Source: Congeria kusceri (Eukaryota > Mollusca > Bivalvia > Myida > Dreissenidae). From it: a DNA stretch of 64,000 nt. Every line of letters begins with the position of its first letter. Position 1 is the first letter of the stretch. Below the pieces are notes generated by a model. That model made no database searches. It was given only the letters and a program-made list of their open reading frames with translations, and was not told the DNA's origin. The stretch spans positions 45,140,816 to 45,204,815 of the forward strand of contig CM051033.1 of NCBI GenBank assembly GCA_027627225.1, given 5' to 3'. Of this stretch, positions 24,501 through 39,500 are shown one piece after another. Both the position numbers and the translations under genes were made by a program.

Positions 24501-27500
24501 TATATCCCATTATTGCAAGCATGCTGAATAGGTACAGGAGTTATATCCCCTTATTGAAAGCATGCTAAATAGGTACAAGAGTTATATCCCCTAACTGAAA
24601 GCACGCTGAATAGCTACAAGAGTTATATCCCTTACTGAAAGCACGCTGAATAGGTTCAAGAGTTATATCCCTTAATGAAAGCACGCTGAATAGGTTTAAG
24701 AGTTATATCCCTTATTAAAGCACTCTGAATAGGTACAAGAGTTATATCCCTTACTGAAAGCATGCTGAATAGGTTCAAGAGTTATATCCTTTATTAAAGC
24801 ACTCTGAATAGGTTCAAGAATTATATCCCATATTGAAAGCACACTGAATAGGTACAGGAGTTATATCCCATATTGAAAGCATGCTGAATAGGTATAAGAG
24901 TTATATCCCCTAATTGAAAGCACGCTGAGTAGTTACAAGAGTCATATCCCATTATTGAAAGCACACTGAATAGGTACAAGAGTTAAATCACTAATTGAAA
25001 GTACACTGAATAGATACAAGAGTTATATCACTTAATGTAGGCATACTGAATAGGTACAAGAGCCATATACCCTTAATGAAAGCACACTGAATAGGTACAA
25101 GAGTCATACCTCCTTATTGAAAGCACACTGAATAGGTACAAGACTGATATCCCCTTATTGAAAGCACAGTGAATAAGTACAAGACTTATATCCCCTTATT
25201 GAAAGCACACTGAATAGGTACAAGAGTTATATCCCCTTATTAAAAGCACACTGAATAGGTACAAGAGTTATATCCCCTTATTGAAAGCATGCTGAATAGG
25301 TACAGGAGTTATATCCCCTTATTGAAAGCATGCTAAATAGGTACAAGAGTTATATCCCTTACTGAAAGCACACTGAATATGTACAAGAGTTATATCCCTT
25401 ATTGAAAGTACACTAAATAAGTACAAGAGTTATATCCCCTTAACGAAAGCACACTGAATAGGTACAAGAGTCATATTCCCGTAATGAAACCACACTGAAT
25501 AAGTACAAGAGTCATATCCCCCTAATGAAAGCATGCTGAATAGGTTCAAGAGTTGTATCCCGTTATTGAAAGCATACTGAATAGGTACAAGAGTTATATC
25601 CCCTTATTGAAAGCACACTCAATAGGTACCAGAGTTATATCCCCTTATAGAAAGCATGCTGAATATGTACAAGAGTTATATCCCTTAATGTAAGCATACT
25701 GAATAGGTACAAGAGTCATATACCCTTAATGAAAGCACACTGAATAGGTACAAGAGTCATACCTCCTTAAGCACACTGAATAGGTACAAGAGTTATATCC
25801 CCTTATTGAAAGCACACTGAATACAATAGTTATATCCCCTTATTCAAAGCACACTGAATAGGTACAAGACTAATATCCCCTTATTGAAAGCACAGTGAAT
25901 AAGTACAAGACTTATATCCCCTTATTGAAAGCACACTGAATAGGTACAAGAGTTATAACTCCTTATTGAAAGCACACTGAATAGGTACAAGAGTTATATC
26001 CCCTTATTGAAAGCATGCAGAATAGGTACAGGAGTTATATCCCCTTATTGAAAGCATGCTAAATAGGTACAAGAGTTATATCCCTTATTGAAAGCACACT
26101 GAATATGTACAAGAGTTATATCCCTTATTGAAAGCACACTGAATAAGTACAAGAGTTATATCCCCTTAACGAAAGCACACTGAATAGGTACAAGAGTCAT
26201 ATTCCCATAATGAAAGCACACTGAATAAGTACAAGAGTCATATCCCCCTAATGAAAGCATGCTGAATAGGTTCAAGAGTTGTATCCCGTTATTGAAAGCA
26301 CACTGAATAGGTACAAGAGTTATATCCCCTTATTGAAAGCACAATGAATAGGTACAAGAGTTATATCCCTTAATGAAAGCACACTGAATAAGTATAAGAG
26401 TCATATCCCCCTAATGAAAGCATGCTGAATAGGTTCAATAGGTATATCATCTTACTGAAAGCACACTGAATAGGTATAAGAGTTATATCCCCTTATTGAA
26501 AGCAAACAGAATAGGTACAAGAGTTATATCCCTTAATGTAAGCATACTGAATAGGTACAAGAGTCATATACCCTTAATGAAAGCACACAGAATAGGTACA
26601 AGAGTCATACCTCCTTAAGCACACTGAATAGGTACAAGAGTTATATCCCCTTATTGAAAGCACACTGAATAGGTACAATAGTTATATTCCCTTATTGAAA
26701 GCACACTGAATAGGTACAAGACTAATATTCCCTTATTGAAAGCACAGTGAATAAGTACAAGACTTATATCCCCTTATTGAAAGCACACTGAATAGGTACA
26801 ATAGTTATACCCACTTATTGAAAGCACACTGAATAGGTACAAGAGTTATATCCCCTTATTGAAAGCATGCTGAATAGGTACAGGATTTATATCCCCTTAT
26901 TGAAAGCATGCTAAATAGGTACAAGAGTTATATCCCTTATTGAAAGCACACTGAAAATATGTACAAGAGTTATATCCCTTATTGAAAGGACACTGAATAA
27001 GTACAAGAGTTATATCCCCTTAACGAAAGCACACTGAATAGGTACAAGAGTCATATTCCCATAATGAAAGCACACTGAATAAGTACAAGAGCCATATCCC
27101 CCTAATGAAAGCATGCTGAATAGGTTCAAGAGTTGTATCCCATTATTGAAAGCACACTGAATAGGTACAAGAGTTATATCCCTTATTGAAAGCACACTGA
27201 ATAGGTACAAGAGTTATATCCCTTAATGAAAGCACACTGAATAAGTACAAGAGTCATATCCCCCTAATGAAAGCATGCTGAATAGGTTCAAGAGGTATAT
27301 CACCTTATTGAAAGCACACTGAATAGGTACAAGAGTCATATCCCCTTAATGAAAGCACACTGAATATGTACAATACTTATATCCCCTTATTCAAAGCACA
27401 CTGAATAAGTACAAGAGTATCCCCTTATTGAAAGCACACTGAATAGGTACAAGAGTTATATCCCCTTATTGAAAGCACACTGAATAGGTACAAGAGTTAT

Positions 27501-30500
27501 ATCCCCTTATTGAAAGCACACTGAATAGGTACAAGAGTCATATCCCCTTAATGAAAGCACACTGAATAGGTACAAGACTCATATAATCTTATTGAAAGCA
27601 CACGGAATAAGTACAATATTCATATCCCCTTAATGAAAGCACACTGAATAGGTACAAGACTTATATCCCTTATTGAAAGCACACTGAATAGGTACAAGAG
27701 TTATATCCCCTAACTGAAAGCACGCTGAATAGGTACAAGAGTTATATCCCCTAACTGAAAGCACGCTGAATAGGTACAAGAGTTATATCCCCTAATTGAA
27801 AGCATGCTGAATAAGTACAATAGTCACCGTTAAAGAACGTCAAACCTCGGACATTGCCGATAAAAATCCGTAAGGTCCGTGAAAAACTGTCCAAATACTG
27901 GTCCTTGTGTCGAAAATTTTGGTCAAAAATATTTTACGACTTAGATTGCTGTACATTTTGTTTAGAAAATCACTCTCGGAATCCTCTTTCGTTTTTAGTT
28001 TCTGTTTGACTGGTTCCGTCTTGCGTTTTAATTGGTTGCATTTAAACAGGTTTGTTTCAATAAGATGACGTCACAAGTCTCGCGAGAGGATTGGTTCCCG
28101 ACTACATGGTTGATGTGACAGTGTAATGACTGTGTAACAAGAAACCTATCAATGTTGTTGTCTTATATTTCCAGTTGAAGTTTAACATTAACATGCATTA
28201 AGTGTGAAATGTTTTGAGTAAAATATTGTTGAAGACGTTGAAGGGACTTATACTAATACAATTAAATTTATATAAGCTTGCAAAATTAACATGTTGATAG
28301 TAGTAGCTTTAGTCAATAAAGCACTATCAAGTGTATATTGTTTTAGTTTTCTTCAAAGAAATTGTTTTTATCGTATTTAAATGTTTCTTGCAAAAAAATA
28401 AGTGGCCAGCAAGTTTGTTCGGGCCAGTAATATTTCGGGCATTACCGGTCCTCGTGGCCAGTAATAAATTCACGACATTCGCGGAGACTGGTACAAGAGT
28501 TATATCCCCTAATTGAAAGCATGCTGAATAGGTACAAGAGTTATATCCCTTAATGAAAGCACGCTGAATAGGTACAATAGTTATATCCCCTTATCGAAAG
28601 CACGCTGAATAGATACAAGAGTTATATCCCCTAATTGAAAGCATGCTGAATAGGTACAAGAGTTATATCCCCTAATTGAAAGCATGCTGAATAGGTACAA
28701 GAGTTATATCCCCTAACTGAAAGCACGCTGAATGGTAAAAGAGTTATATACCCTAATTGAAAGCATGCTGAATAGGTACAAGAGTTATATCCCTTATTGA
28801 AAGCACACTGAATAGGTACAAGAGGTATATCCCTTATTAAAAGCACGCTGAATAGGTACAAGAGTTATATCCCTTATAGAAAGCACACTGAATAGGTACA
28901 AGAGTTATATCCCATATAGAAAGCACACTGAATAGGTACAAGAGTTATATCCTATATTGAAAGCATGCTGAATAGGTAAAAGAGTTATATCCATATTGAA
29001 AACACACTGAATAGGTACAAGAGTTATATCCCTAATTGAAAACACGCTGAATAGGTACAAGAGTTATATCCCTTATAGAAAGCACACTGAATAGGTACAA
29101 GAGTGATATCCCTTATTGAAAGCACACTGAATAGGTACAAGAGTTATATCCCTTATTGAAAGCACACTGAATAGGTACAAGAGCTATATCCCTTATTAAA
29201 AGCACGCTGAATAGGTACAAGAGTTATATCCCTTAATGAAAGCACACTGAGTAGGTACAATAGTTATATCCCTTATAGAAAGTACACTGAATAGGTACAA
29301 GAGTTATATCCCTTATTAAAAGCACGCTGAATAGGTACAAGAGTTATATCCATATTGAAAACACATTGAATATGTACAAGAGTTTTATCCCTTAAAGAAA
29401 GCACACTGAATAGGTACAAGAGTTATATCCCTTATTGAAAGCACACTGAATAGTTTCAAGAGTTATATCCCTTATAGAAAGCACAAGGAATAGGTACAAG
29501 AGTTATATCCCATATTGAAAACACACTGAATAGGTACAAGAGTTATATCTTTATAGAAAGCACGCTGAATAAGTACAAAAGTTATATCCCTTATTGAAAG
29601 CACGCTGAATAGGTACAAGAGTTATATCCCTTATTAAAAGCACGCTGAATAGGTACAAGAGGTATATCCCTTATAGAAAGCACACTGAATAGGTACAACA
29701 ATTATCCCTCATAGAAAGCACACTGAATAGGTAAAAGAGTTATATCCCTTATTGAAAGCACGCTGAATAGGTACAAGAGTTATATCCCTTATAGAAAGCA
29801 CACTGAATAGGTACAAGAGTTATATCCATATTAAAAGCACATTGAATAGGAAAAGAGTTATATACCTTATAGAAAGCACACTGAATAGGTACAAGAGTTA
29901 TATCCCTTATAGAAAGCACACTGAATAGGTACAAGAGTTATATCCATATTGAAAGCACGCTGAATAGGTACAAAAGTTATATCCCTTAGTGAAAGCACAC
30001 TGAACAGGTACAAGAGTTATATCCCTTATAGAAAGCACACTGAACAGGTACAAGAGTTATATCCCTTAAAGAAAGCACACTGAATAGGTACAAAAGTTAT
30101 ATCCCCTTATTGAAAGCACACTGAATAGATACAAAAGTTATATCCCTTATTGAAAGCACACTAAACAGGTACAAGAGTCATATCCCTTATAGAAAGCACA
30201 CTGAATAGGTTCAAGAGTTACATCCATATTGAAAGCACACTGAATAGGTACAAGAGTTATATCCCTTATAGAAAGCACACTGAATAGGTACAAGGGTTAT
30301 ATCCCTTATTGAAAGCACGCTGAATAGTTACAAGAGTTATATCCCTTATTGAAAGCACGCTGAATAGGTACAAGAGTTATATCCCTTATTGAAAGCATGC
30401 TGAATAGGTACAAGAGTTAAATCACTAATTGAAAGTACACTGAATAGATACAAGAGTTATATCACTTAATGTAGGCATACTGAATAGGTACAAGAGCCAT

Positions 30501-33500
30501 ATACCCTTAATGAAAGCACACTGAATAGGTACAAGAGTCATACCTCCTTATTGAAAGCACACTGAATAGGTACAAGACTGATATCCCCTTATTGAAAGCA
30601 CAGTGAATAAGTACAAGACTTATATCCCCTTATTGAAAGCACACTGAATAGGTACAAGAGTTATATCCCCTTATTAAAAGCACACTGAATAGGTACAAGA
30701 GTTATATCCCCTTATTGAAAGCATGCTGAATAGGTACAGGAGTTATATCCCCTTATTGAAAGCATGCTAAATAGGTACAAGAGTTATATCCCTTACTGAA
30801 AGCACACTGAATATGTACAAGAGTTATATCCCTTATTGAAAGTACACTAAATAAGTACAAGAGTTATATCCCCTTAACGAAAGCACACTGAATAGGTACA
30901 AGAGTCATATTCCCGTAATGAAACCACACTGAATAAGTACAAGAGTCATATCCCCCTAATGAAAGCATGCTGAATAGGTTCAAGAGTTGTATCCCGTTAT
31001 TGAAAGCATACTGAATAGGTACAAGAGTTATATCCCCTTATTGAAAGCACACTCAATAGGTACCAGAGTTATATCCCCTTATAGAAAGCATGCTGAATAT
31101 GTACAAGAGTTATATCCCTTAATGTAAGCATACTGAATAGGTACAAGAGTCATATACCCTTAATGAAAGCACACTGAATAGGTACAAGAGTCATACCTCC
31201 TTAAGCACACTGAATAGGTACAAGAGTTATATCCCCTTATTGAAAGCACACTGAATACAATAGTTATATCCCCTTATTCAAAGCACACTGAATAGGTACA
31301 AGACTAATATCCCCTTATTGAAAGCACAGTGAATAAGTACAAGACTTATATCCCCTTATTGAAAGCACACTGAATAGGTACAAGAGTTATAACTCCTTAT
31401 TGAAAGCACACTGAATAGGTACAAGAGTTATATCCCCTTATTGAAAGCATGCAGAATAGGTACAGGAGTTATATCCCCTTATTGAAAGCATGCTAAATAG
31501 GTACAAGAGTTATATCCCTTATTGAAAGCACACTGAATATGTACAAGAGTTATATCCCTTATTGAAAGCACACTGAATAAGTACAAGAGTTATATCCCCT
31601 TAACGAAAGCACACTGAATAGGTACAAGAGTCATATTCCCATAATGAAAGCACACTGAATAAGTACAAGAGTCATATCCCCCTAATGAAAGCATGCTGAA
31701 TAGGTTCAAGAGTTGTATCCCGTTATTGAAAGCACACTGAATAGGTACAAGAGTTATATCCCCTTATTGAAAGCACAATGAATAGGTACAAGAGTTATAT
31801 CCCTTAATGAAAGCACACTGAATAAGTATAAGAGTCATATCCCCCTAATGAAAGCATGCTGAATAGGTTCAATAGGTATATCATCTTACTGAAAGCACAC
31901 TGAATAGGTATAAGAGTTATATCCCCTTATTGAAAGCAAACAGAATAGGTACAAGAGTTATATCCCTTAATGTAAGCATACTGAATAGGTACAAGAGTCA
32001 TATACCCTTAATGAAAGCACACAGAATAGGTACAAGAGTCATACCTCCTTAAGCACACTGAATAGGTACAAGAGTTATATCCCCTTATTGAAAGCACACT
32101 GAATAGGTACAATAGTTATATTCCCTTATTGAAAGCACACTGAATAGGTACAAGACTAATATTCCCTTATTGAAAGCACAGTGAATAAGTACAAGACTTA
32201 TATCCCCTTATTGAAAGCACACTGAATAGGTACAATAGTTATACCCACTTATTGAAAGCACACTGAATAGGTACAAGAGTTATATCCCCTTATTGAAAGC
32301 ATGCTGAATAGGTACAGGATTTATATCCCCTTATTGAAAGCATGCTAAATAGGTACAAGAGTTATATCCCTTATTGAAAGCACACTGAAAATATGTACAA
32401 GAGTTATATCCCTTATTGAAAGGACACTGAATAAGTACAAGAGTTATATCCCCTTAACGAAAGCACACTGAATAGGTACAAGAGTCATATTCCCATAATG
32501 AAAGCACACTGAATAAGTACAAGAGCCATATCCCCCTAATGAAAGCATGCTGAATAGGTTCAAGAGTTGTATCCCATTATTGAAAGCACACTGAATAGGT
32601 ACAAGAGTTATATCCCTTATTGAAAGCACACTGAATAGGTACAAGAGTTATATCCCTTAATGAAAGCACACTGAATAAGTACAAGAGTCATATCCCCCTA
32701 ATGAAAGCATGCTGAATAGGTTCAAGAGGTATATCACCTTATTGAAAGCACACTGAATAGGTACAAGAGTCATATCCCCTTAATGAAAGCACACTGAATA
32801 TGTACAATACTTATATCCCCTTATTCAAAGCACACTGAATAAGTACAAGAGTATCCCCTTATTGAAAGCACACTGAATAGGTACAAGAGTTATATCCCCT
32901 TATTGAAAGCACACTGAATAGGTACAAGAGTTATATCCCCTTATTGAAAGCACACTGAATAGGTACAAGAGTCATATCCCCTTAATGAAAGCACACTGAA
33001 TAGGTACAAGACTCATATAATCTTATTGAAAGCACACGGAATAAGTACAATATTCATATCCCCTTAATGAAAGCACACTGAATAGGTACAAGACTTATAT
33101 CCCTTATTGAAAGCACACTGAATAGGTACAAGAGTTATATCCCCTAACTGAAAGCACGCTGAATAGGTACAAGAGTTATATCCCCTAACTGAAAGCACGC
33201 TGAATAGGTACAAGAGTTATATCCCCTAATTGAAAGCATGCTGAATAAGTACAATAGTCACCGTTAAAGAACGTCAAACCTCGGACATTGCCGATAAAAA
33301 TCCGTAAGGTCCGTGAAAAACTGTCCAAATACTGGTCCTTGTGTCGAAAATTTTGGTCAAAAATATTTTACGACTTAGATTGCTGTACATTTTGTTTAGA
33401 AAATCACTCTCGGAATCCTCTTTCGTTTTTAGTTTCTGTTTGACTGGTTCCGTCTTGCGTTTTAATTGGTTGCATTTAAACAGGTTTGTTTCAATAAGAT

Positions 33501-36500
33501 GACGTCACAAGTCTCGCGAGAGGATTGGTTCCCGACTACATGGTTGATGTGACAGTGTAATGACTGTGTAACAAGAAACCTATCAATGTTGTTGTCTTAT
33601 ATTTCCAGTTGAAGTTTAACATTAACATGCATTAAGTGTGAAATGTTTTGAGTAAAATATTGTTGAAGACGTTGAAGGGACTTATACTAATACAATTAAA
33701 TTTATATAAGCTTGCAAAATTAACATGTTGATAGTAGTAGCTTTAGTCAATAAAGCACTATCAAGTGTATATTGTTTTAGTTTTCTTCAAAGAAATTGTT
33801 TTTATCGTATTTAAATGTTTCTTGCAAAAAAATAAGTGGCCAGCAAGTTTGTTCGGGCCAGTAATATTTCGGGCATTACCGGTCCTCGTGGCCAGTAATA
33901 AATTCACGACATTCGCGGAGACTGGTACAAGAGTTATATCCCCTAATTGAAAGCATGCTGAATAGGTACAAGAGTTATATCCCTTAATGAAAGCACGCTG
34001 AATAGGTACAATAGTTATATCCCCTTATCGAAAGCACGCTGAATAGATACAAGAGTTATATCCCCTAATTGAAAGCATGCTGAATAGGTACAAGAGTTAT
34101 ATCCCCTAATTGAAAGCATGCTGAATAGGTACAAGAGTTATATCCCCTAACTGAAAGCACGCTGAATGGTAAAAGAGTTATATACCCTAATTGAAAGCAT
34201 GCTGAATAGGTACAAGAGTTATATCCCTTATTGAAAGCACACTGAATAGGTACAAGAGGTATATCCCTTATTAAAAGCACGCTGAATAGGTACAAGAGTT
34301 ATATCCCTTATAGAAAGCACACTGAATAGGTACAAGAGTTATATCCCATATAGAAAGCACACTGAATAGGTACAAGAGTTATATCCTATATTGAAAGCAT
34401 GCTGAATAGGTAAAAGAGTTATATCCATATTGAAAACACACTGAATAGGTACAAGAGTTATATCCCTAATTGAAAACACGCTGAATAGGTACAAGAGTTA
34501 TATCCCTTATAGAAAGCACACTGAATAGGTACAAGAGTGATATCCCTTATTGAAAGCACACTGAATAGGTACAAGAGTTATATCCCTTATTGAAAGCACA
34601 CTGAATAGGTACAAGAGCTATATCCCTTATTAAAAGCACGCTGAATAGGTACAAGAGTTATATCCCTTAATGAAAGCACACTGAGTAGGTACAATAGTTA
34701 TATCCCTTATAGAAAGTACACTGAATAGGTACAAGAGTTATATCCCTTATTAAAAGCACGCTGAATAGGTACAAGAGTTATATCCATATTGAAAACACAT
34801 TGAATATGTACAAGAGTTTTATCCCTTAAAGAAAGCACACTGAATAGGTACAAGAGTTATATCCCTTATTGAAAGCACACTGAATAGTTTCAAGAGTTAT
34901 ATCCCTTATAGAAAGCACAAGGAATAGGTACAAGAGTTATATCCCATATTGAAAACACACTGAATAGGTACAAGAGTTATATCTTTATAGAAAGCACGCT
35001 GAATAAGTACAAAAGTTATATCCCTTATTGAAAGCACGCTGAATAGGTACAAGAGTTATATCCCTTATTAAAAGCACGCTGAATAGGTACAAGAGGTATA
35101 TCCCTTATAGAAAGCACACTGAATAGGTACAACAATTATCCCTCATAGAAAGCACACTGAATAGGTAAAAGAGTTATATCCCTTATTGAAAGCACGCTGA
35201 ATAGGTACAAGAGTTATATCCCTTATAGAAAGCACACTGAATAGGTACAAGAGTTATATCCATATTAAAAGCACATTGAATAGGAAAAGAGTTATATACC
35301 TTATAGAAAGCACACTGAATAGGTACAAGAGTTATATCCCTTATAGAAAGCACACTGAATAGGTACAAGAGTTATATCCATATTGAAAGCACGCTGAATA
35401 GGTACAAAAGTTATATCCCTTAGTGAAAGCACACTGAACAGGTACAAGAGTTATATCCCTTATAGAAAGCACACTGAACAGGTACAAGAGTTATATCCCT
35501 TAAAGAAAGCACACTGAATAGGTACAAAAGTTATATCCCCTTATTGAAAGCACACTGAATAGATACAAAAGTTATATCCCTTATTGAAAGCACACTAAAC
35601 AGGTACAAGAGTCATATCCCTTATAGAAAGCACACTGAATAGGTTCAAGAGTTACATCCATATTGAAAGCACACTGAATAGGTACAAGAGTTATATCCCT
35701 TATAGAAAGCACACTGAATAGGTACAAGGGTTATATCCCTTATTGAAAGCACGCTGAATAGTTACAAGAGTTATATCCCTTATTGAAAGCACGCTGAATA
35801 GGTACAAGAGTTATATCCCTTATTGAAAGCATGCTGAATAGGTACAAGAGTTATATCCCTTACTGAAAGCACGCTGAATAGGTACAAGAGTTATATCCCA
35901 TATTGAAAACACACTGAATTTGTTCAAGAGTTATATCCCTTATTGAAAGCACACTGAATAGGAACAAGAGTTCTATCCCTTATTGAGAGCACACTGAATA
36001 GGTACCCGAGTTCTATCCCTTATTGAAAGCACACTGAATAGGTACAAGAGTTATATCCCTTATTGAAAGCATACTGAATAGGTACAAGAGTTATATCCAT
36101 ATTGAAAGAAAGCTGAATAGGTACAAGAGTTATATCCCTTATTGAAAGCACACTGAATAGGTACAAGAGTTACATCCACTTATGTTTATGATGGTCAGAC
36201 AATGGATTTTTCTTTTATATTAATGGTACAAGGTATTAAATACACTATTCAAGAAATATTAACATGGCATTGTATATAAACTTCTTTAATGTTTATAATT
36301 GTTAGTATGCATAGAATCACACAATGATATGTCCGGTGTTTTTAAAAAACTTACATGTGTAAATAATATTCCCATGTTTCCAACAAGAAAGTAATATCCT
36401 TGAACTTTACAAAACACTTACCGTGGGATCTTGAATCTGAATCTGACAGCCATAACAATATCTGAAAAAGATTTATCATTACTTATTATAGACTGAATCT

Positions 36501-39500
36501 AACAGCCATAACACTATCCATAAAAAGAGGTATAATTATTTATCATACAGTGTTCACCAACTTTGAACAAATGAAGTTGTTGCTTTTGTAGACATGTTTA
36601 AAGATTAGATCTTATACGCTAGCAGAGCTGGCAAGAAATTTATAGAAAAAGAAAATCAAATAAGGTCCTGTGTCTATATTCACCATACATATACATATCA
36701 CAATAATGAATATAACATATAGTACTCAAATAGTCTGTCCTGAGTCCTTTACAGCCGTACATTACACAGTACAACAATAATATTACTGATATATTCTGCC
36801 ATGGGCCCATAATCACAATACATTACACAATGGAAAATGTATATTACTCACATATTCTGCCCTGGGTCAAAGTCTGCACTGGACATTTCCAGAGACTGGT
36901 CTAGCGGGAACAAATGGTGGTAGGAGCGTGCCAGATGTGGGGCAGACACCAACGTCAAACCTGGAGTGACACCAACGTCAGACCTGGAGTCAACCAATGC
37001 TTTAAAACTTTTCCAAAACTGTCTACAAACGGAACATAACAAACAGGTGCAAAGGTGTTTTTAGAAACACATGTGAATACTTTTTAGTACACATTATTTG
37101 TATGCATGCGTATAATCATGTGACACTACAGTAAAGTATCTAAATGACTTTTCTGACAACACACCTAACACAATCTTACTACATATGATTATAATGGTTA
37201 CACAAACTCATCAAAAATAAAGCACTTATCACATTAATTGACAAAACTATCATGTTTATAAGGAAAATCAAACACAACAATATGTCATTTAAACGCATAA
37301 GAACATAATGCCTATGGCTCTAAACTGTACGTGTACCTACCACATGCCTTGCACTCGACTGGCAGTTCGCAGTATTTACTCTTGCACTGTGGACAAAAAT
37401 AACCCGTGGTACTGAAACCCTCCACTGTCTTACTGTCCAGGTGACTGAAACATGCAGGACAATAAAGTTATTTTTAAGTTTACAAATAGATATGTTACAA
37501 TTAATAGGGAACAATATACAGAACAAACCATATAAATATACACTTATAGGGAATGTCAATTAATATACTTAGTTACAGTTACCCTATACTTAGTTAGAGT
37601 TACCCTATACTTAGTTACAGTTACCCTATACTTAGTTACAGTTATCCTATACTTAGTTACAGTTACCCTATACTGCATGAGTATGATGTTGTAAGTGTGG
37701 AAAATATGGATCATGGCACGTCTCAGGTGTCCACATTTTGAGATAAACAATGGAATTATGTGTGAAAATACAACTTTGAATAAGAAACCACTTCAACATA
37801 AACCATAAAATTTAGATAAATGTAGAAATATTCATATATCATTTATATGCAATAAGAAAGAAGGCAGTTGGAAATTATTTGTCATTTTAACATAAGATCG
37901 AAATAACTTCAGCTGTATGTTGCAAGTTTTCTCCTATACAAATTTTGCTTTATTTACGTTCACTCTCAAAAAAGCACATAGGCAGCCTATCATGTTTGAT
38001 TACTCACCACATGCACATAGCGGGTTTATCCTTTTCTCCTCCTAACTGATGATGTGGGAAGCCCATGCGAATTAGGGAGGATTCTGTGTTATTCTGGAAG
38101 AAAATGATGTTTTCTGTAAATAACATTGTCATAAAATGTGCTTGTTTATATTATTGAACAAATAAAAATATATATGAAAACACAATTCAGAGTACGTTTT
38201 ATCATTATGTTAAAATGCCCAAACATTCCGAATAATATTCAAGCATGAAAATCATTGGCATAACAATTAAACAAGAGGCACACGAGTCCCTGAGTGCCTG
38301 TATTGCTCCGCTAGAACATTGATGGAACAATCTGCTAGTTTATAAAGGAGCTTCAAGTGTACTACAAGTTTACTCACCAGGGAAGGGGGTGGACTGGTGT
38401 GCTGATTGAGAAGGTCCTTGAAATGTCCTTCATCCAGGATCACCGAGTACTGACCTGCAACAAGACACCAGTATAAATGTATTTTCCAACAAGAGCTGTC
38501 AGAGGACAGCGCGCTCAACTTTTCAAAGTATTTCAGTTAGTACATATTTTGGAAAGTGGAAGGGACATAAATTTGTTGAAATACAAAATTGAGTTATGGC
38601 AATTATTTCATCAAATTATTCCAAGTTTCAACTATATGTAGTTAATAACTTGTGTAGTTTTAAAGTTATAAAACAAGTTTTTAATATAAACTTTAACGAG
38701 AAAATCTATTTGAAAAAGGGGCATAACTCTGTCAAACTGCAAAACAGAATAAGAGGGAGGTTGCCCCGGATACTGGAGTTGATGACAAAGGTAAATACCA
38801 AGTTTCAAGTGAATAACTTATGTAGTTCTTCAGTTACAAAACTTTTGAATAAAAACTTTAACCAGAAAATCTATGAGAAAAACGGGCATAACTCTGTCAA
38901 AATCCAAAAATGAGTTTTAGGTAATGTTGCCACTGATATTGGAGTTGATGACAAAGGTGTTTGCCAATTTTCAAGTGAATAACTAATGTAGTTCTGAAGT
39001 TACAAAACTGTTGAATATAAACTAACCAGAAAATCTATGTGAAAAAGGGGCATAACTCTTGTCAAAATACAAAACAGAGTTATAGGGAATGTTGCCCCTG
39101 ACACTGGAGTTATATTTCAAGTTTCAAGTGAAAAACTTATGTAGTTTTGAAGTTACAAAACTTTTTGAATACAAACTTTAACGAGAAAATCTATGTAAAA
39201 AAGGGACATAACTCTGTCACAATACAAAACAGAGTTATGGGGAATGTTGCCCCTGATACTGGAGTTGATGACATAGGTATATTCCAAGTTTCAAGTAAAT
39301 AACTTGTGTACTTCTGAAGTTACAAGACTTTTGAAAACAAACTTTAGCCAAATTCAGACGTGGATGCCGATGCCGGGGGTAGTAGGAAAGCACACCTATT
39401 TTTCAAATAGTCAAGCTAACAATAAGTGAGAAATCACTCCTGATTTCACAATGCTATACAAATTCCGCATCTTATCTACGCATTATTCAATAATAAAAAG

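Larger units (their letters stand above)
21830..36181. repeat. Giant 39-41-bp minisatellite in the last GTF2H2 intron
   Basis: Roughly 310-320 units of ACACTGAATAGGTACAAGAG followed by TTATATCCCCTTATTGAAAGC (41 bp with CCCC, 40 with CCC). Units are degenerate at the left edge (21830-21985). The region contains a 5,434-bp tandem duplication and two identical non-repeat islands. A deleted unit type reading CATACCTCCTTAAGCACACT recurs at about 22731, 23535, 24265, 25763 and 26611, so units are grouped in higher-order blocks of about 650-850 bp. Open frames on the - strand (repeating [12 protein letters not shown] peptides) are artefacts. The array sits between the exons at 21560-21691 and 36422-36461. 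Confidence 0.97.

Noticed and set aside
26900..35400. Repeating open frames on the - strand in the GTF2H2 intron array
   Set aside because: Products of 40-41-bp repeats, identical in the duplicated block, with no start context or conservation.
21985..36181. CRISPR-like regular repeats
   Set aside because: The units are contiguous without unique spacers, and the host is a eukaryote.
37567..37671. Interstitial telomere repeat
   Set aside because: CCCTA occurs once per 21-bp unit; no TTAGGG tandem run.
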